This document shows, one piece after another, positions 25,953 to 34,424 of a stretch of 64,000 bases of DNA (positions are counted from its first letter, which is position 1; each line of letters opens with the position of its first letter). The position numbers and the translations under genes are program-made. This DNA is from Rikenellaceae bacterium (GTDB lineage Bacteria > Bacteroidota > Bacteroidia > Bacteroidales > Rikenellaceae), in contig JAGBHC010000046.1 in the NCBI GenBank assembly GCA_017935625.1, positions 31,443 through 95,442 on the forward strand. Direction: 5' to 3'. Below the pieces are notes generated by a model, which was not told where the DNA came from, did not search any database, and saw nothing but the letters and a program-made list of their open reading frames with translations.

Positions 25953-26792
25953 CTATTTCTGATTGCGGTACTGGGACGGTGTGATGCCGGTATGGCGTTT
26001 GAAGTAGCGGCCCAGATAGGACTGGTCGGGGAAGTGGAGCCGGTCGGCAATCTCCTGTATGGTGAGAGTCGTGGATTGCAGCATCACCTTTATCTCCAGC
26101 AGCACGCAGCGGTCTATAATCTCCTTGGCCGATTCCTGGGCGACGTTGTGCACCACGGCCGAGAGGTATCGGGTGGAGATGCACAATTTGTCGGCGTAGA
26201 ATCCCACTTCGCGGTGCTGGCGGCAGTGTTCGTGCAGCAGGGAGACGAACCGGTGGAAAAGGTCCAGCTGGCGCGAGCCGCTGATTTCCTCGTCGTAGTT
26301 GCAGAGCTTGTTGCGGCAGGCCTTGTCGTAGATGTCGAGGAACATGTTCTGCAACAGGTTCTTGATGATGGTGTTGCGGAACATGTTCTCGCGGTCGTCG
26401 TAGATATGCTCCACTCTGCGCATCCACAGGTCGGCCGCGAAGAGGCTCTCCTGGTTGAGCTTGTGTATGGGGTTGTTGTTCAGGAACAGAAACAGCGACG
26501 GGTCGAGCTTGTAGACTGCCGTGTTGAACAGTTCGAGCGAGAACGAGAAGAAGGAGACCTTGAAATCGGGCGAGACGGCCGATGTCATGATGATGGCTCC
26601 GGGAGGGAGCAGCACTTCGCAATGCTGTGTCATGAGCGAGGTCCTCAGGTTCATCTGAATGTCGGCCTGTCCGCTCCGGCAGAGCAGAATGACGCCGCAG
26701 TCGAGCTTGCACGGATGGTTGAGAAAGTGGCTCAGGTCGCTTTCTCCGACTATGAATTGTTCGCTGCCCGTGGTACTGAGAGGAGTACGCAT
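25953..26792 (-). CDS. AraC family regulator divergent from the RND efflux operon
   Basis: A 279-residue regulator. The N-terminal half is a cupin-like ligand domain (about 10-150). The C-terminal half carries two helix-turn-helix units (YADKLCISTRYLSAVVHNV and IQEIADRLHFPDQSYLGRYFKRHTGITPSQYR). Its start is 150 nt from that of the RND adaptor gene, with divergent promoters, so control of the efflux operon is likely. The promoter on the minus strand is TTTG (26849-26846), 20 nt, TATTTTTG (26825-26818). Confidence 0.9.
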   Translation of the reverse strand: MRTPLSTTGSEQFIVGESDLSHFLNHPCKLDCGVILLCRSGQADIQMNLRTSLMTQHCEVLLPPGAIIMTSAVSPDFKVSFFSFSLELFNTAVYKLDPSLFLFLNNNPIHKLNQESLFAADLWMRRVEHIYDDRENMFRNTIIKNLLQNMFLDIYDKACRNKLCNYDEEISGSRQLDLFHRFVSLLHEHCRQHREVGFYADKLCISTRYLSAVVHNVAQESAKEIIDRCVLLEIKVMLQSTTLTIQEIADRLHFPDQSYLGRYFKRHTGITPSQYRNQK

Positions 26793-26817
26793 AGTTTTAT
26801 AATTACTCGTTTTGACA

Positions 26818-26849
26818 CAAAAATAATACTTTTATTCCAATTGACCAAA
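26818..26849 (-). promoter_or_regulatory. Promoter of the AraC regulator gene
   Basis: TTTG-N20-TATTTTTG on the minus strand, 26 nt before the ATG. Confidence 0.65.
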
Positions 26850-26914
26850 ACCCATGTTCCGATAATGACAATAATTGTGCTTCTATTGGAGTTAATATAT
26901 GAGTCGATGAATGG

Positions 26915-26922
26915 TACTTTTG
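26915..26922 (+). promoter_or_regulatory. -7 box of the RND efflux operon
   Basis: TACTTTTG lies 20 nt before the ATG. No TTTG is found at the -33 position (TTAA instead), as expected for a promoter that needs an activator such as the divergent AraC protein. Confidence 0.55.
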
Positions 26923-26942
26923 CACCGTAAAAAGTTTTCAAA

Positions 26943-28109
26943 ATGGAAAAAATGAAAAAGAAGGTATTTCAGGCAACATTGGCAGCATGTTGCATCGCAG
27001 CCGTTTCCTGCTCTCAGCAGCAGGCTGCAATGAGTGAGGCGGAGTATGCCGTCATCAAAATCGCTCCCGCCGACCGCGAGTTGTCGAGCGTCTATTCGGC
27101 GAGCATCCGCGGTCGTCAGGACATCGCCATCTATCCGCAGGTGGGAGGCACCATCTCCCAGGTGAACGTTCGTGAGGGCGAGCGGGTCCGCAAGGGCCAG
27201 ACCCTGTTCATTATCGACCAGGTGCCCTACAAGGCGGCTTTGCAGACCGCCGAGGCGAACGTGAAGGCGGCCGAAGCGTCGGTGGCTACCGCCCAGCTGA
27301 TTTTCGACAGCAAGAAGGAGCTGTTCGCCCGCAACGTGGTTTCGCAGTTCGACCTCTCTTCCGCCGAGAATTCGCTGCTGACGGCCAAGGCCCAGCTGGC
27401 TCAGGCCCAGGCTCAGGAGGTGAATGCACGCAACAGCCTCTCCTACACGGTCGTGAAGAGTCCTTCGGACGGTGTGGTAGGTACCATTCCCTACCGTGTG
27501 GGCGCACTGGTCGGTTCTTCGATGCCGCAGCCTCTGACGACGGTTTCGGACAATTCGCAGATGTACGTATATTTCTCTCTTACCGAGAACCAGCTGCTCA
27601 ATCTGACCCGCCAGTACGGCTCCATCGCGGGAACGTTGGAGAATATGCCGGGCGTGCAGCTGTCGCTCAGCGACGGCTCCCTCTACGACCAGACGGGCAA
27701 GGTGGAGGCCATCAGCGGCGTTATCGACACTTCGACCGGCAGCGTGCAGCTGCGTGCCGCATTCCCCAATGCGAACGGTCTGCTTCACAGCGGAGGTGTC
27801 GGCAACATATTGATGCCTACCTATTACAGCGACGTGATTGTCGTTCCGCAGAACGCTACGTTCGAAATCCAGGACAAGGTCTATGTATATAAAGTAATCG
27901 ACGGCAAGGCCAGTGCGGCGATGATTGACGTGGAGAAGATTTCCGACGGACGTGAGTACATCGTCCGTTCCGGTCTTACGCCCGGCGAGGTCATCGTGGC
28001 CGAGGGCGTGGGCCTGATGCGCGAAGGCACTCCCATCAAGATGAAGGGTGCCGCCGCAGCGCAGCCCGCCGCAGAGGCTGCCGCAGTCGAAACTCAAAAG
28101 GAGGAATAA
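26943..28109 (+). CDS. RND efflux periplasmic adaptor (AcrA-like lipoprotein)
   Basis: A 388-residue precursor with a lipoprotein signal peptide (cleavage before the Cys of AVSC). It has the lipoyl halves IYPQVGGTISQVNVREGERVRKGQTL and YTVVKSPSDGVVGTIPYRVGALVG, a coiled-coil hairpin rich in Ala/Gln (about 95-150), and an Ala/Gln-rich tail. The first gene of a three-gene RND pump operon. Codon choice shifts to CGT and GGT compared with the neighbours, suggesting high expression. Confidence 0.93.
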   Translation: MEKMKKKVFQATLAACCIAAVSCSQQQAAMSEAEYAVIKIAPADRELSSVYSASIRGRQDIAIYPQVGGTISQVNVREGERVRKGQTLFIIDQVPYKAALQTAEANVKAAEASVATAQLIFDSKKELFARNVVSQFDLSSAENSLLTAKAQLAQAQAQEVNARNSLSYTVVKSPSDGVVGTIPYRVGALVGSSMPQPLTTVSDNSQMYVYFSLTENQLLNLTRQYGSIAGTLENMPGVQLSLSDGSLYDQTGKVEAISGVIDTSTGSVQLRAAFPNANGLLHSGGVGNILMPTYYSDVIVVPQNATFEIQDKVYVYKVIDGKASAAMIDVEKISDGREYIVRSGLTPGEVIVAEGVGLMREGTPIKMKGAAAAQPAAEAAAVETQKEE

Positions 28110-28113
28110 GCCT

Positions 28114-31100
28114 ATGACACTCAAAAATTTCATCGAACGCCCGGTGTTGGCGTCGGTTATATCCATCGTAATCGTTATTGCCGGAATCATCGGTCTGGCG
28201 ACGCTGCCTATCGAGCAGTATCCCGACATCGCGCCTCCGACGGTCATGGTGCGTGCCTCCTATCCGGGTGCGAGCGCCGAAACGATTCAGAAGTCGGTCA
28301 TCGTGCCGCTCGAGGAGGCCATCAACGGCGTGGAGGACATGACCTACATCACCTCTTCCGCAGCCGCGGGCAGCGGTTCGCTCTCGATTTATTTCCGTCA
28401 GGGCACCGACCCCGATATGGCGGCCATCAACGTGCAGAACAAGGTGTCGCGTGCGACCGGTCTGCTGCCCAGCGAGGTAACCCAAATCGGAGTGATGACC
28501 ATGAAGCGTCAGACCTCCATGATTAAGATTTTCTCGCTCTACAGTCCGGATGACAGCTATGACGAGACATTTCTTTCCAACTATCTGAAGATAAACGTCG
28601 AACCGCGTATCCTGCGTATCCCGGGCGTCGGCGAGGCCTTCACCCTGGGTGCCGGCTATTCCATGCGAATCTGGCTCAAGCCCGATGTGATGGCCCAGTA
28701 CAAGCTGATGCCGTCGGATATCACGAGCGTGCTCGCCGAGCAGAACATCGAGGCGGCGACGGGTACTTTGGGCGAAAACTCGGAGAATGCCTTCCAGTAT
28801 ACGATGAAGTACGGCGGCCGCAAGATGACCCCCGAGGAGTTCGGCGAGTTCGTCATCCTCTCCCAGGAGGACGGAACCACGCTGCGTCTGAAAGACGTGG
28901 CCGATATCGAACTCGGCAGCGAGTCCTACGCCTACAAGGGCTATACCAACGGCCATCCGGGTGTGAGTACGCTGGTGTTCCAGACCGCGGGCTCCAATGC
29001 CACCCAGGTGGTGAACGACATCGAAGCGCTGCTGGAGGAGGTTCGTGCGGAGCTGCCGAAAGGCATCGAAATCGCGCACCTGCAGAGTGTGAACGACTTC
29101 CTCTACGCCTCCATCAACGAGGTTATCAAGACCCTGTTCGAGGCCATCGTGCTGGTGGTGCTGGTGGTGTATGTCTTCCTGCAGGATATTCGCTCGACCC
29201 TCATTCCGACCGTCTCCATTCTGGTGGCGCTCATCGGTACGTTCGCGTTCCTGTCTGTGGCGGGATTCAGTATCAACCTGCTGACCCTGTTCGCACTGGT
29301 GCTGGCAATCGGTACCGTGGTGGACGATGCCATCATCGTGGTCGAGGCGGTGCAGGCGCGTTTCGACGTGGGCTACCGCTCTTCCTATAAGGCTACGGTG
29401 GATGCCATGTCGGGCATCACCTCGGCCATCGTCACCTCGACCATGGTCTTCATGGCCGTGTTCATCCCCGTTGCCATGATGGGCGGTACTTCCGGTGTGT
29501 TCTACACCCAGTTCGGTATCACCATGGCCGTGGCCGTGGGTCTTTCGGCCGTGAATGCACTGACGCTTTCGCCGGCACTCTGCGCCCTGATTCTCAAACC
29601 CTATCTCGATGAGAACGGACAGATGCGCGACAACTTCGCGGCCCGTTTCCGCAAGGCGTTCAACAGTGCGTTCACCGTCATGATTAACAAGTACAAGCAC
29701 GGCGTGCTGCTGTTCATCAAGCGCCGCTGGCTGATGTGGTCTACGCTCGCTCTGGCACTGGGTGCGCTGGTCGTGTTGATGAACACCACCAAGACCGGTC
29801 TGGTTCCCGACGAGGACCAGGGTACGATTATGGTCAATGTGACCACTGCGCCGGGCTCTTCGCTGGCCGAGACGCACAAGGTCATGGAAGAGGTTTCGCA
29901 GCGCATACAGGGCATTCCCCAGATTCAGAACTTCATGTCGGTGGCCGGTTACGGTATGATTGCCGGCCAGGGTTCCTCCTACGGTATGTGTATCGTCAAG
30001 CTGAAGGATTGGGAAGAGCGTCCCGAGAAGTCCGACGAGGTGAATGCCGTCATCGGTCAGATTTACGGCCGCACGGCCGACATCAAGGACGCGCAGATTT
30101 TCGCCGTGGCGCCGCCTATGATTTCGGGTTACGGTACCTCGACCGGTTTCTCCATGAACCTGCAGGACAAGGCCGGCGGTGACCTGACCGACTTCTACAA
30201 CGTCTATCTGCAGTATATCGCGGCGCTCAACCAGCGTCCCGAAATCGAGCGCGCCTACTCCACCTTCAACATCAACTTCCCGCAGTATCGCGTGGATATC
30301 GATGCGGCGAAGGCCAAACGTGCGGGCATCTCTCCCAGAACGCTGCTCTCGACGCTGGCCGGTTACTACGGCGGTCAGTACGTGTCGAACATCAACCGTT
30401 TCTCGAAGATGTACTACGTGACCATGCAGTCCGACCCGAAATACCGCCTCGACACCGAGTCGCTCAACCACGTCTACGTGCGTTCCGGCAACGGCGAGAT
30501 GGCTCCTCTGGGTCAGTTCGTGACGCTCACCAAGGTATATAGCTCCGAGGTGCTGAGCCGTTTCAACCTCTACAACTCGATTGCCATTACGGGTACTCCC
30601 GCCGCCGGTTACTCGTCGGGCGACGCCATCCGCGCCATCGAGGAGGTGGCCGCCCAGGTGCTGCCGCGAGGCTACGGCTACGAGTTCGACGGCATCACCC
30701 GCGAGGAGGCGCAGACGGGCAGCAATACGACCATCATATTCGGTATCTGTATCCTGCTGATTTACCTGATTCTGAGTGCGCTCTACGAGAGCTTCATCAT
30801 TCCCTTCGCGGTGATTCTCTCCGTGCCGTGCGGACTGATGGGTTCGTTCCTCTTCGCCAAGTTCATGGGCCTGGAGAACAACATTTACCTCCAGACGGGT
30901 CTTATCATGCTCATCGGTCTGTTGGCCAAGACGGCGATTCTGCTCACCGAGTATGCGGGCGACCGTCGCCGTGCGGGCATGAGCATCGCCCAGGCGGCCG
31001 TGTCGGCAGCCAAGGTGCGTCTGCGTCCTATTCTGATGACGGTGCTGACCATGGTGTTCGGTATGATTCCGCTCGTGCTTTCGCACGGTGTGGGCGCCAA

Positions 31101-31302
31101 CGGTAACTCGACCCTCGGAACGGGCGTGGTCGGCGGTATGATTATCGGTACGCTGGCCCTGCTGTTCCTCGTTCCTTCGCTGTTCGTGGTATTCGAGTGG
31201 TTGCAGGAGAAGGTGAAGCCCATCAAGTTCGAGACTTGCGAGGACATGTCCATCGTCGCCGAAATGACGACTTCCAAAAACGAAACAGAAGATGAGAAGT
31301 AG
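28114..31302 (+). CDS. RND efflux transporter inner-membrane pump (AcrB-like)
   Basis: A 1062-residue hydrophobe/amphiphile efflux (HAE1) pump. It begins FIERPVLASVISIVIVIAGIIGL, with the usual two membrane blocks (start; about 340-540; about 870-1040) and two large periplasmic porter domains. The proton-relay aspartates are in the TM4 segment LVLAIGTVVDDAIIVVEAVQ. A clear ribosome site (AAGGAGG) precedes ATG 28114, 4 nt after the adaptor gene. The periplasmic region contains GYGMIAGQGSSYGMCIVKLKDW. With the adaptor and channel genes it forms a full multidrug efflux system. Confidence 0.95.
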   Translation: MTLKNFIERPVLASVISIVIVIAGIIGLATLPIEQYPDIAPPTVMVRASYPGASAETIQKSVIVPLEEAINGVEDMTYITSSAAAGSGSLSIYFRQGTDPDMAAINVQNKVSRATGLLPSEVTQIGVMTMKRQTSMIKIFSLYSPDDSYDETFLSNYLKINVEPRILRIPGVGEAFTLGAGYSMRIWLKPDVMAQYKLMPSDITSVLAEQNIEAATGTLGENSENAFQYTMKYGGRKMTPEEFGEFVILSQEDGTTLRLKDVADIELGSESYAYKGYTNGHPGVSTLVFQTAGSNATQVVNDIEALLEEVRAELPKGIEIAHLQSVNDFLYASINEVIKTLFEAIVLVVLVVYVFLQDIRSTLIPTVSILVALIGTFAFLSVAGFSINLLTLFALVLAIGTVVDDAIIVVEAVQARFDVGYRSSYKATVDAMSGITSAIVTSTMVFMAVFIPVAMMGGTSGVFYTQFGITMAVAVGLSAVNALTLSPALCALILKPYLDENGQMRDNFAARFRKAFNSAFTVMINKYKHGVLLFIKRRWLMWSTLALALGALVVLMNTTKTGLVPDEDQGTIMVNVTTAPGSSLAETHKVMEEVSQRIQGIPQIQNFMSVAGYGMIAGQGSSYGMCIVKLKDWEERPEKSDEVNAVIGQIYGRTADIKDAQIFAVAPPMISGYGTSTGFSMNLQDKAGGDLTDFYNVYLQYIAALNQRPEIERAYSTFNINFPQYRVDIDAAKAKRAGISPRTLLSTLAGYYGGQYVSNINRFSKMYYVTMQSDPKYRLDTESLNHVYVRSGNGEMAPLGQFVTLTKVYSSEVLSRFNLYNSIAITGTPAAGYSSGDAIRAIEEVAAQVLPRGYGYEFDGITREEAQTGSNTTIIFGICILLIYLILSALYESFIIPFAVILSVPCGLMGSFLFAKFMGLENNIYLQTGLIMLIGLLAKTAILLTEYAGDRRRAGMSIAQAAVSAAKVRLRPILMTVLTMVFGMIPLVLSHGVGANGNSTLGTGVVGGMIIGTLALLFLVPSLFVVFEWLQEKVKPIKFETCEDMSIVAEMTTSKNETEDEK

Positions 31303-31306
31303 CAGT

Positions 31307-32674
31307 ATGAAAAAGATATTGATTCTTGGTATGGCCGTGGCTCTGACCGGTTGCGGCATATACAAGCCCTACAGCCGTCCGGAGGTCGAAACCGACGGCC
31401 TCTACGGTCAGGAGTGGGAGACCGCCGACACGACCACCATCGCCGACGTCAGCTGGCGGGAGATGTTCACCGACCCCTATCTTCAGTCGCTCATCGAGCA
31501 GGGGCTGGAGAACAATCTCGACCTTCAGTCGGCCGGCTGGCGCCTCGAGGAGGCCGAGGCCTCTCTCAAGTCGGCGCGTCTGGCTTTCCTGCCGGCGTTC
31601 AATCTGGCGCCCCAGGGTTCGGGCAGCAGTTTCGACGGGTCGAAGGTGACCTGGACCTACAACGTGCCCGTGACCGCCAGCTGGGAGATAGACATTTTCA
31701 GCCGTCTGCGCAACAGCAAGCTCCAGGCCAAGGCGCTTTACGCCCAGAGCAAGGAGTATCGCCAGGCGGTGCGCACCCAGCTTATCGCCGGCATCGCCAA
31801 CTATTACTACACGTTGCTGATGCTCGACAAGCAGTATGCCATTTCGCTGGAGACGGCGGGCAAGTACAAGGAGAGCGTGAAGACCATGCAGGCGATGATG
31901 GATGCCGGCATGACCAACCGTGCGGGCGTGTCCCAGATGGAGGCGACCTACTATTCGGTGGAAAATTCGCTGCGCGACATGGCGCAGTCGATTAAGAAGG
32001 TCGAAAATTCGCTGTGCCTGCTGCTCGGCGAGGCGCCGCGGGCCATCGAGCGCGGCAGCATCGACGCCCAGGCGCTGCCCGACCGACTGCTGGTGGGCGT
32101 GCCCCTGCAGCTGCTCTCCCGCCGGCCCGACGTCAAGAGTTCGGAACTGGCGCTGGAGCAGGCGTTCTACGGAACCGCTGCGGCCCGTTCGGCACTCTAT
32201 CCCTCGCTGACCCTGAGCGGCAGTGCGGGTTGGACCAACAATGCCGGCATGGTCGTCAATCCGGGTAAGATACTGCTTTCGGCAGCCGGTTCGCTGGTGC
32301 AGCCCCTCTTCAATGCCAATGCCAATCGGGCCCGGGTGCGGATTGCACAGGCCCAGCAGGAGGAGGCCAAGCTGAGCTTCCAGCAGACTCTGCTCAATGC
32401 GGGCAGCGAGGTGAACAATGCGCTCACCCAGTACCAGACCGCTTTGTCCAAAGTCGAATGGCGGAATCTTCAGATTGAATCGCTGGAGAGTGCCGTGGAG
32501 AGCACCCAACTGCTCATGCAGCACTCTTCGACCACCTATCTGGAGGTCCTGACGGCCCAGCAGGCGCTTCTTTCGGCCCAGCTGTCGCAGGTCAATGACC
32601 AGTTCGACCGGATTCAGGCCGTGGTGAATCTCTACCATGCGCTCGGCGGAGGCCGGGAGACGGATGCGGAATAA
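31307..32674 (+). CDS. RND efflux outer membrane lipoprotein (OprM/TolC-like)
   Basis: A 455-residue NodT/OprM-type factor with lipobox LTGC (MKKILILGMAVALTGC), then YKPYSRPEVE. The paired repeats GLENNLDLQSAGWRLEEAEASLKSAR and LLSRRPDVKSSELALEQAFYGTAAARSALYPSLTLSGSAG are diagnostic. ATG 31307 opens the lipoprotein signal; an in-frame ATG at 31292 overlaps the end of the pump gene. It completes the pump operon. Confidence 0.94.
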   Translation: MKKILILGMAVALTGCGIYKPYSRPEVETDGLYGQEWETADTTTIADVSWREMFTDPYLQSLIEQGLENNLDLQSAGWRLEEAEASLKSARLAFLPAFNLAPQGSGSSFDGSKVTWTYNVPVTASWEIDIFSRLRNSKLQAKALYAQSKEYRQAVRTQLIAGIANYYYTLLMLDKQYAISLETAGKYKESVKTMQAMMDAGMTNRAGVSQMEATYYSVENSLRDMAQSIKKVENSLCLLLGEAPRAIERGSIDAQALPDRLLVGVPLQLLSRRPDVKSSELALEQAFYGTAAARSALYPSLTLSGSAGWTNNAGMVVNPGKILLSAAGSLVQPLFNANANRARVRIAQAQQEEAKLSFQQTLLNAGSEVNNALTQYQTALSKVEWRNLQIESLESAVESTQLLMQHSSTTYLEVLTAQQALLSAQLSQVNDQFDRIQAVVNLYHALGGGRETDAE

Positions 32675-32683
32675 GGAGGGTCT

Positions 32684-33283
32684 ATGAGACGCGGCATGAC
32701 CAAAGCGGACGTTGTCAGCATGACCAAGGAGATGATTACCCGTCAGGGTATGCGCGGAATCCGGGTAGACGATATCGCGCAGCATGCGGGCATGTCGAAA
32801 CGTACGCTTTACGAGATGTTCGGTAATAAGACCAATCTTTTCAAGAGCTGTCTGGAGGAGTTGTGGGAGGAGTACAAGCAGAAAATCGCGGAGTACGTCG
32901 AACAGGATGAAGCTCCGGTCATCGACAAGATTTTCAGATTGCTGGACACCTACATCAACGGCCTGTACGTGATGGACCACGAGTTCGTCGTCGATATCTC
33001 GCGTTGCGTGGAGTTCAAATATGTGAGCGACAGCCACATCGATTTCTGGTCGCAGATTTTCGTCAAGATGCTGCGCTGGGGCATCTCCCAGGGGTATTTC
33101 CTTCGGGAGAGCAACATCGAACTTATTGTCCGGAATCTGGTGGCGACGGCATTCGAGTTCCGGGTGCAGGGGAGACTCTCGCAGCAGGAGCAGTATTCGC
33201 TTGCATGCTGTTTTCTTCGGGGCTGTGCGGCTCCGGAGGGTATCGAGTGGATAGACAGGCAGCGGGACAGACGGACGGCATAA
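32684..33283 (+). CDS. TetR family regulator of the RND operon
   Basis: A 199-residue protein with an N-terminal TetR DNA-binding domain (MTKEMITRQGMRGIRVDDIAQHAGMSKRTLYEMFGNKTNLFKSC, here in parts) and a helical ligand domain. It lies 9 nt after the outer-membrane gene behind a good ribosome site (AAGGAGGG), so it is the last gene of the RND operon, probably a local repressor. A strong terminator follows 25 nt on. The operon therefore appears to have two regulators, this and the divergent AraC. Confidence 0.9.
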   Translation: MRRGMTKADVVSMTKEMITRQGMRGIRVDDIAQHAGMSKRTLYEMFGNKTNLFKSCLEELWEEYKQKIAEYVEQDEAPVIDKIFRLLDTYINGLYVMDHEFVVDISRCVEFKYVSDSHIDFWSQIFVKMLRWGISQGYFLRESNIELIVRNLVATAFEFRVQGRLSQQEQYSLACCFLRGCAAPEGIEWIDRQRDRRTA

Positions 33284-33308
33284 TTGAGACCGATAACATT
33301 TTTTCCGA

Positions 33309-33345
33309 AAGGCCGCAGGGGTTTTGCCTCTGCGGCCTTTTTCGT
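33309..33345 (+). terminator. Terminator of the RND-TetR operon
   Basis: AAAGGCCGCAG (33308-33318) pairs with CTGCGGCCTTT (33330-33340), followed by TTCG. Confidence 0.85.
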
Positions 33346-33383
33346 TTCGCGATGGCGGAAGCGGGGGAGGGCGGAGAAAAAGG

Positions 33384-33709
33384 CCTCGTTTCACTTCGGC
33401 GCGAAGCTGCGGTGTGGGGTTTCGTGGAAGAAAAAGATAGAGAGAGAGACTCTCGTGTCCCACTTTTGTGCGAAGTAGAGGCATCGGGCTTCTCGTGGGG
33501 GAAGAGTGAGGAAGATGCCCCTCGTTTCACTTCAGCGTAGGGCTGTGGCGTGGGCTCTTGTGGAAGAAAAAGATAGAAAGAGACTCTCGTGTCCCACTTT
33601 TGTGCGAAGTAGCGGCATCGGGCTCTCGTGGGGGAAAGGGAGAGAAAAAGCCCCTCGTTTCACTTCGGCGCAGGGCTGTGGTGTGGGCTTTTGTGGAAGA
33701 AAAAGATAG
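33384..33709. repeat. Tandem repeat, about 2.4 copies of a 133-136-bp unit
   Basis: Copies start with CCTCGTTTCACTTC at 33384, 33520 and 33653; the third breaks off near 33709. Copies share long identical blocks (for example AGACTCTCGTGTCCCAC and GTGGAAGAAAAAGATAG) and differ by small indels. Frames across it change between copies, so it is not a coding repeat. It fills most of the 730-bp gap between the RND operon and the BlaI gene. Confidence 0.85.
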
Positions 33710-33908
33710 GTCGCCGTGTCGAGGTCGTCTCAGATGGGCAGCGTGGGGGCCGATGCGTGGCAAGAAGCGGCGCGGGGTTCTCGAGGGGAAGAGATGACGG
33801 AGAAAATCCCGCGTCCTATCTGGCTGAATAATTTTTTTTTTCGAATAGCGTTGTCGATTGATTAACAGTTGATAATAATCTGTTCGATGATTTTAATCAA
33901 AGGGAATT

Positions 33909-33950
33909 TATATTTGTAGTTGATATTTTGAAATATTCATTTTATCTTTG
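33909..33950 (+). promoter_or_regulatory. Two -7 boxes upstream of the BlaI gene
   Basis: TATATTTG (33909-33916) and TATCTTTG (33943-33950) lie in an AT-rich stretch (33830-33955) ahead of the BlaI gene. Neither has a good -33 element. The second is 66 nt before the ATG. The surrounding AT-rich sequence (for example TTAACAGTTGATAATAATCTG) may hold the BlaI operator. Confidence 0.5.
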
Positions 33951-34016
33951 TCTTCGAATCGGGGAGAGTACCCGACAGATGAAACCGAGAAAACGAATCC
34001 GAAAACGACAGAAACT

Positions 34017-34400
34017 ATGGCGACAAGAAGAAACAAAGTCTCCCAGCGGCTTACCGATGCCGAGCTGGAGGTGATGCAAATCATGTGGGCGAACGGACGG
34101 ATGCTGGTCCGCGACATTCTGGACCGGATGCCCGACCCCAAACCCAGTTACAGTACCGTATCGACCGTGGTGCGCGTGCTGGAGAAAAAGGGTTACGTCT
34201 CCCACAAGGCTTACGGAACCACCTACGAGTATTTCCCCGTCGTGGAGAAGGAGGCCTACACCAAAGGGTTCATGGCCCATGTACTCGACAACTTTTTCGG
34301 CGGGTCGGTGCAGCAGATGCTCTGCTTCTTCTCGCAGGAGAAGTCGCTTTCGGTCGGCGACCTGGAGCGTGTGATGAAAATGATGAAGGAGGACGAATAA
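34017..34400 (+). CDS. BlaI/MecI/CopY family repressor
   Basis: A 127-residue winged-helix repressor: LTDAELEVMQIMWANGRMLVRDILDRM, SYSTVSTVVRVLEKKGYVSHKAYG and a C-terminal dimerisation helix region. In the known systems the repressor is inactivated after its membrane-bound M56 protease partner senses a signal. That partner is encoded 24 nt downstream. ATG 34017 is the start that gives the family N-terminus. It probably controls the entire downstream cassette up to the barrel protein at 40637. Confidence 0.92.
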   Translation: MATRRNKVSQRLTDAELEVMQIMWANGRMLVRDILDRMPDPKPSYSTVSTVVRVLEKKGYVSHKAYGTTYEYFPVVEKEAYTKGFMAHVLDNFFGGSVQQMLCFFSQEKSLSVGDLERVMKMMKEDE

Positions 34401-34424
34401 AGCCGTTCCGGAAAGGAGAACGCA

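Noticed and set aside
28036..31365. A 1109-codon minus-strand open frame opposite the RND pump gene
   Set aside because: Exact shadow of the pump gene; the product is His/Arg/Gly-rich and has no homology pattern.
33284..33831. Short frames inside the 133-136-bp tandem repeat
   Set aside because: Frame and stops change between copies because of indels, so coding is not maintained.
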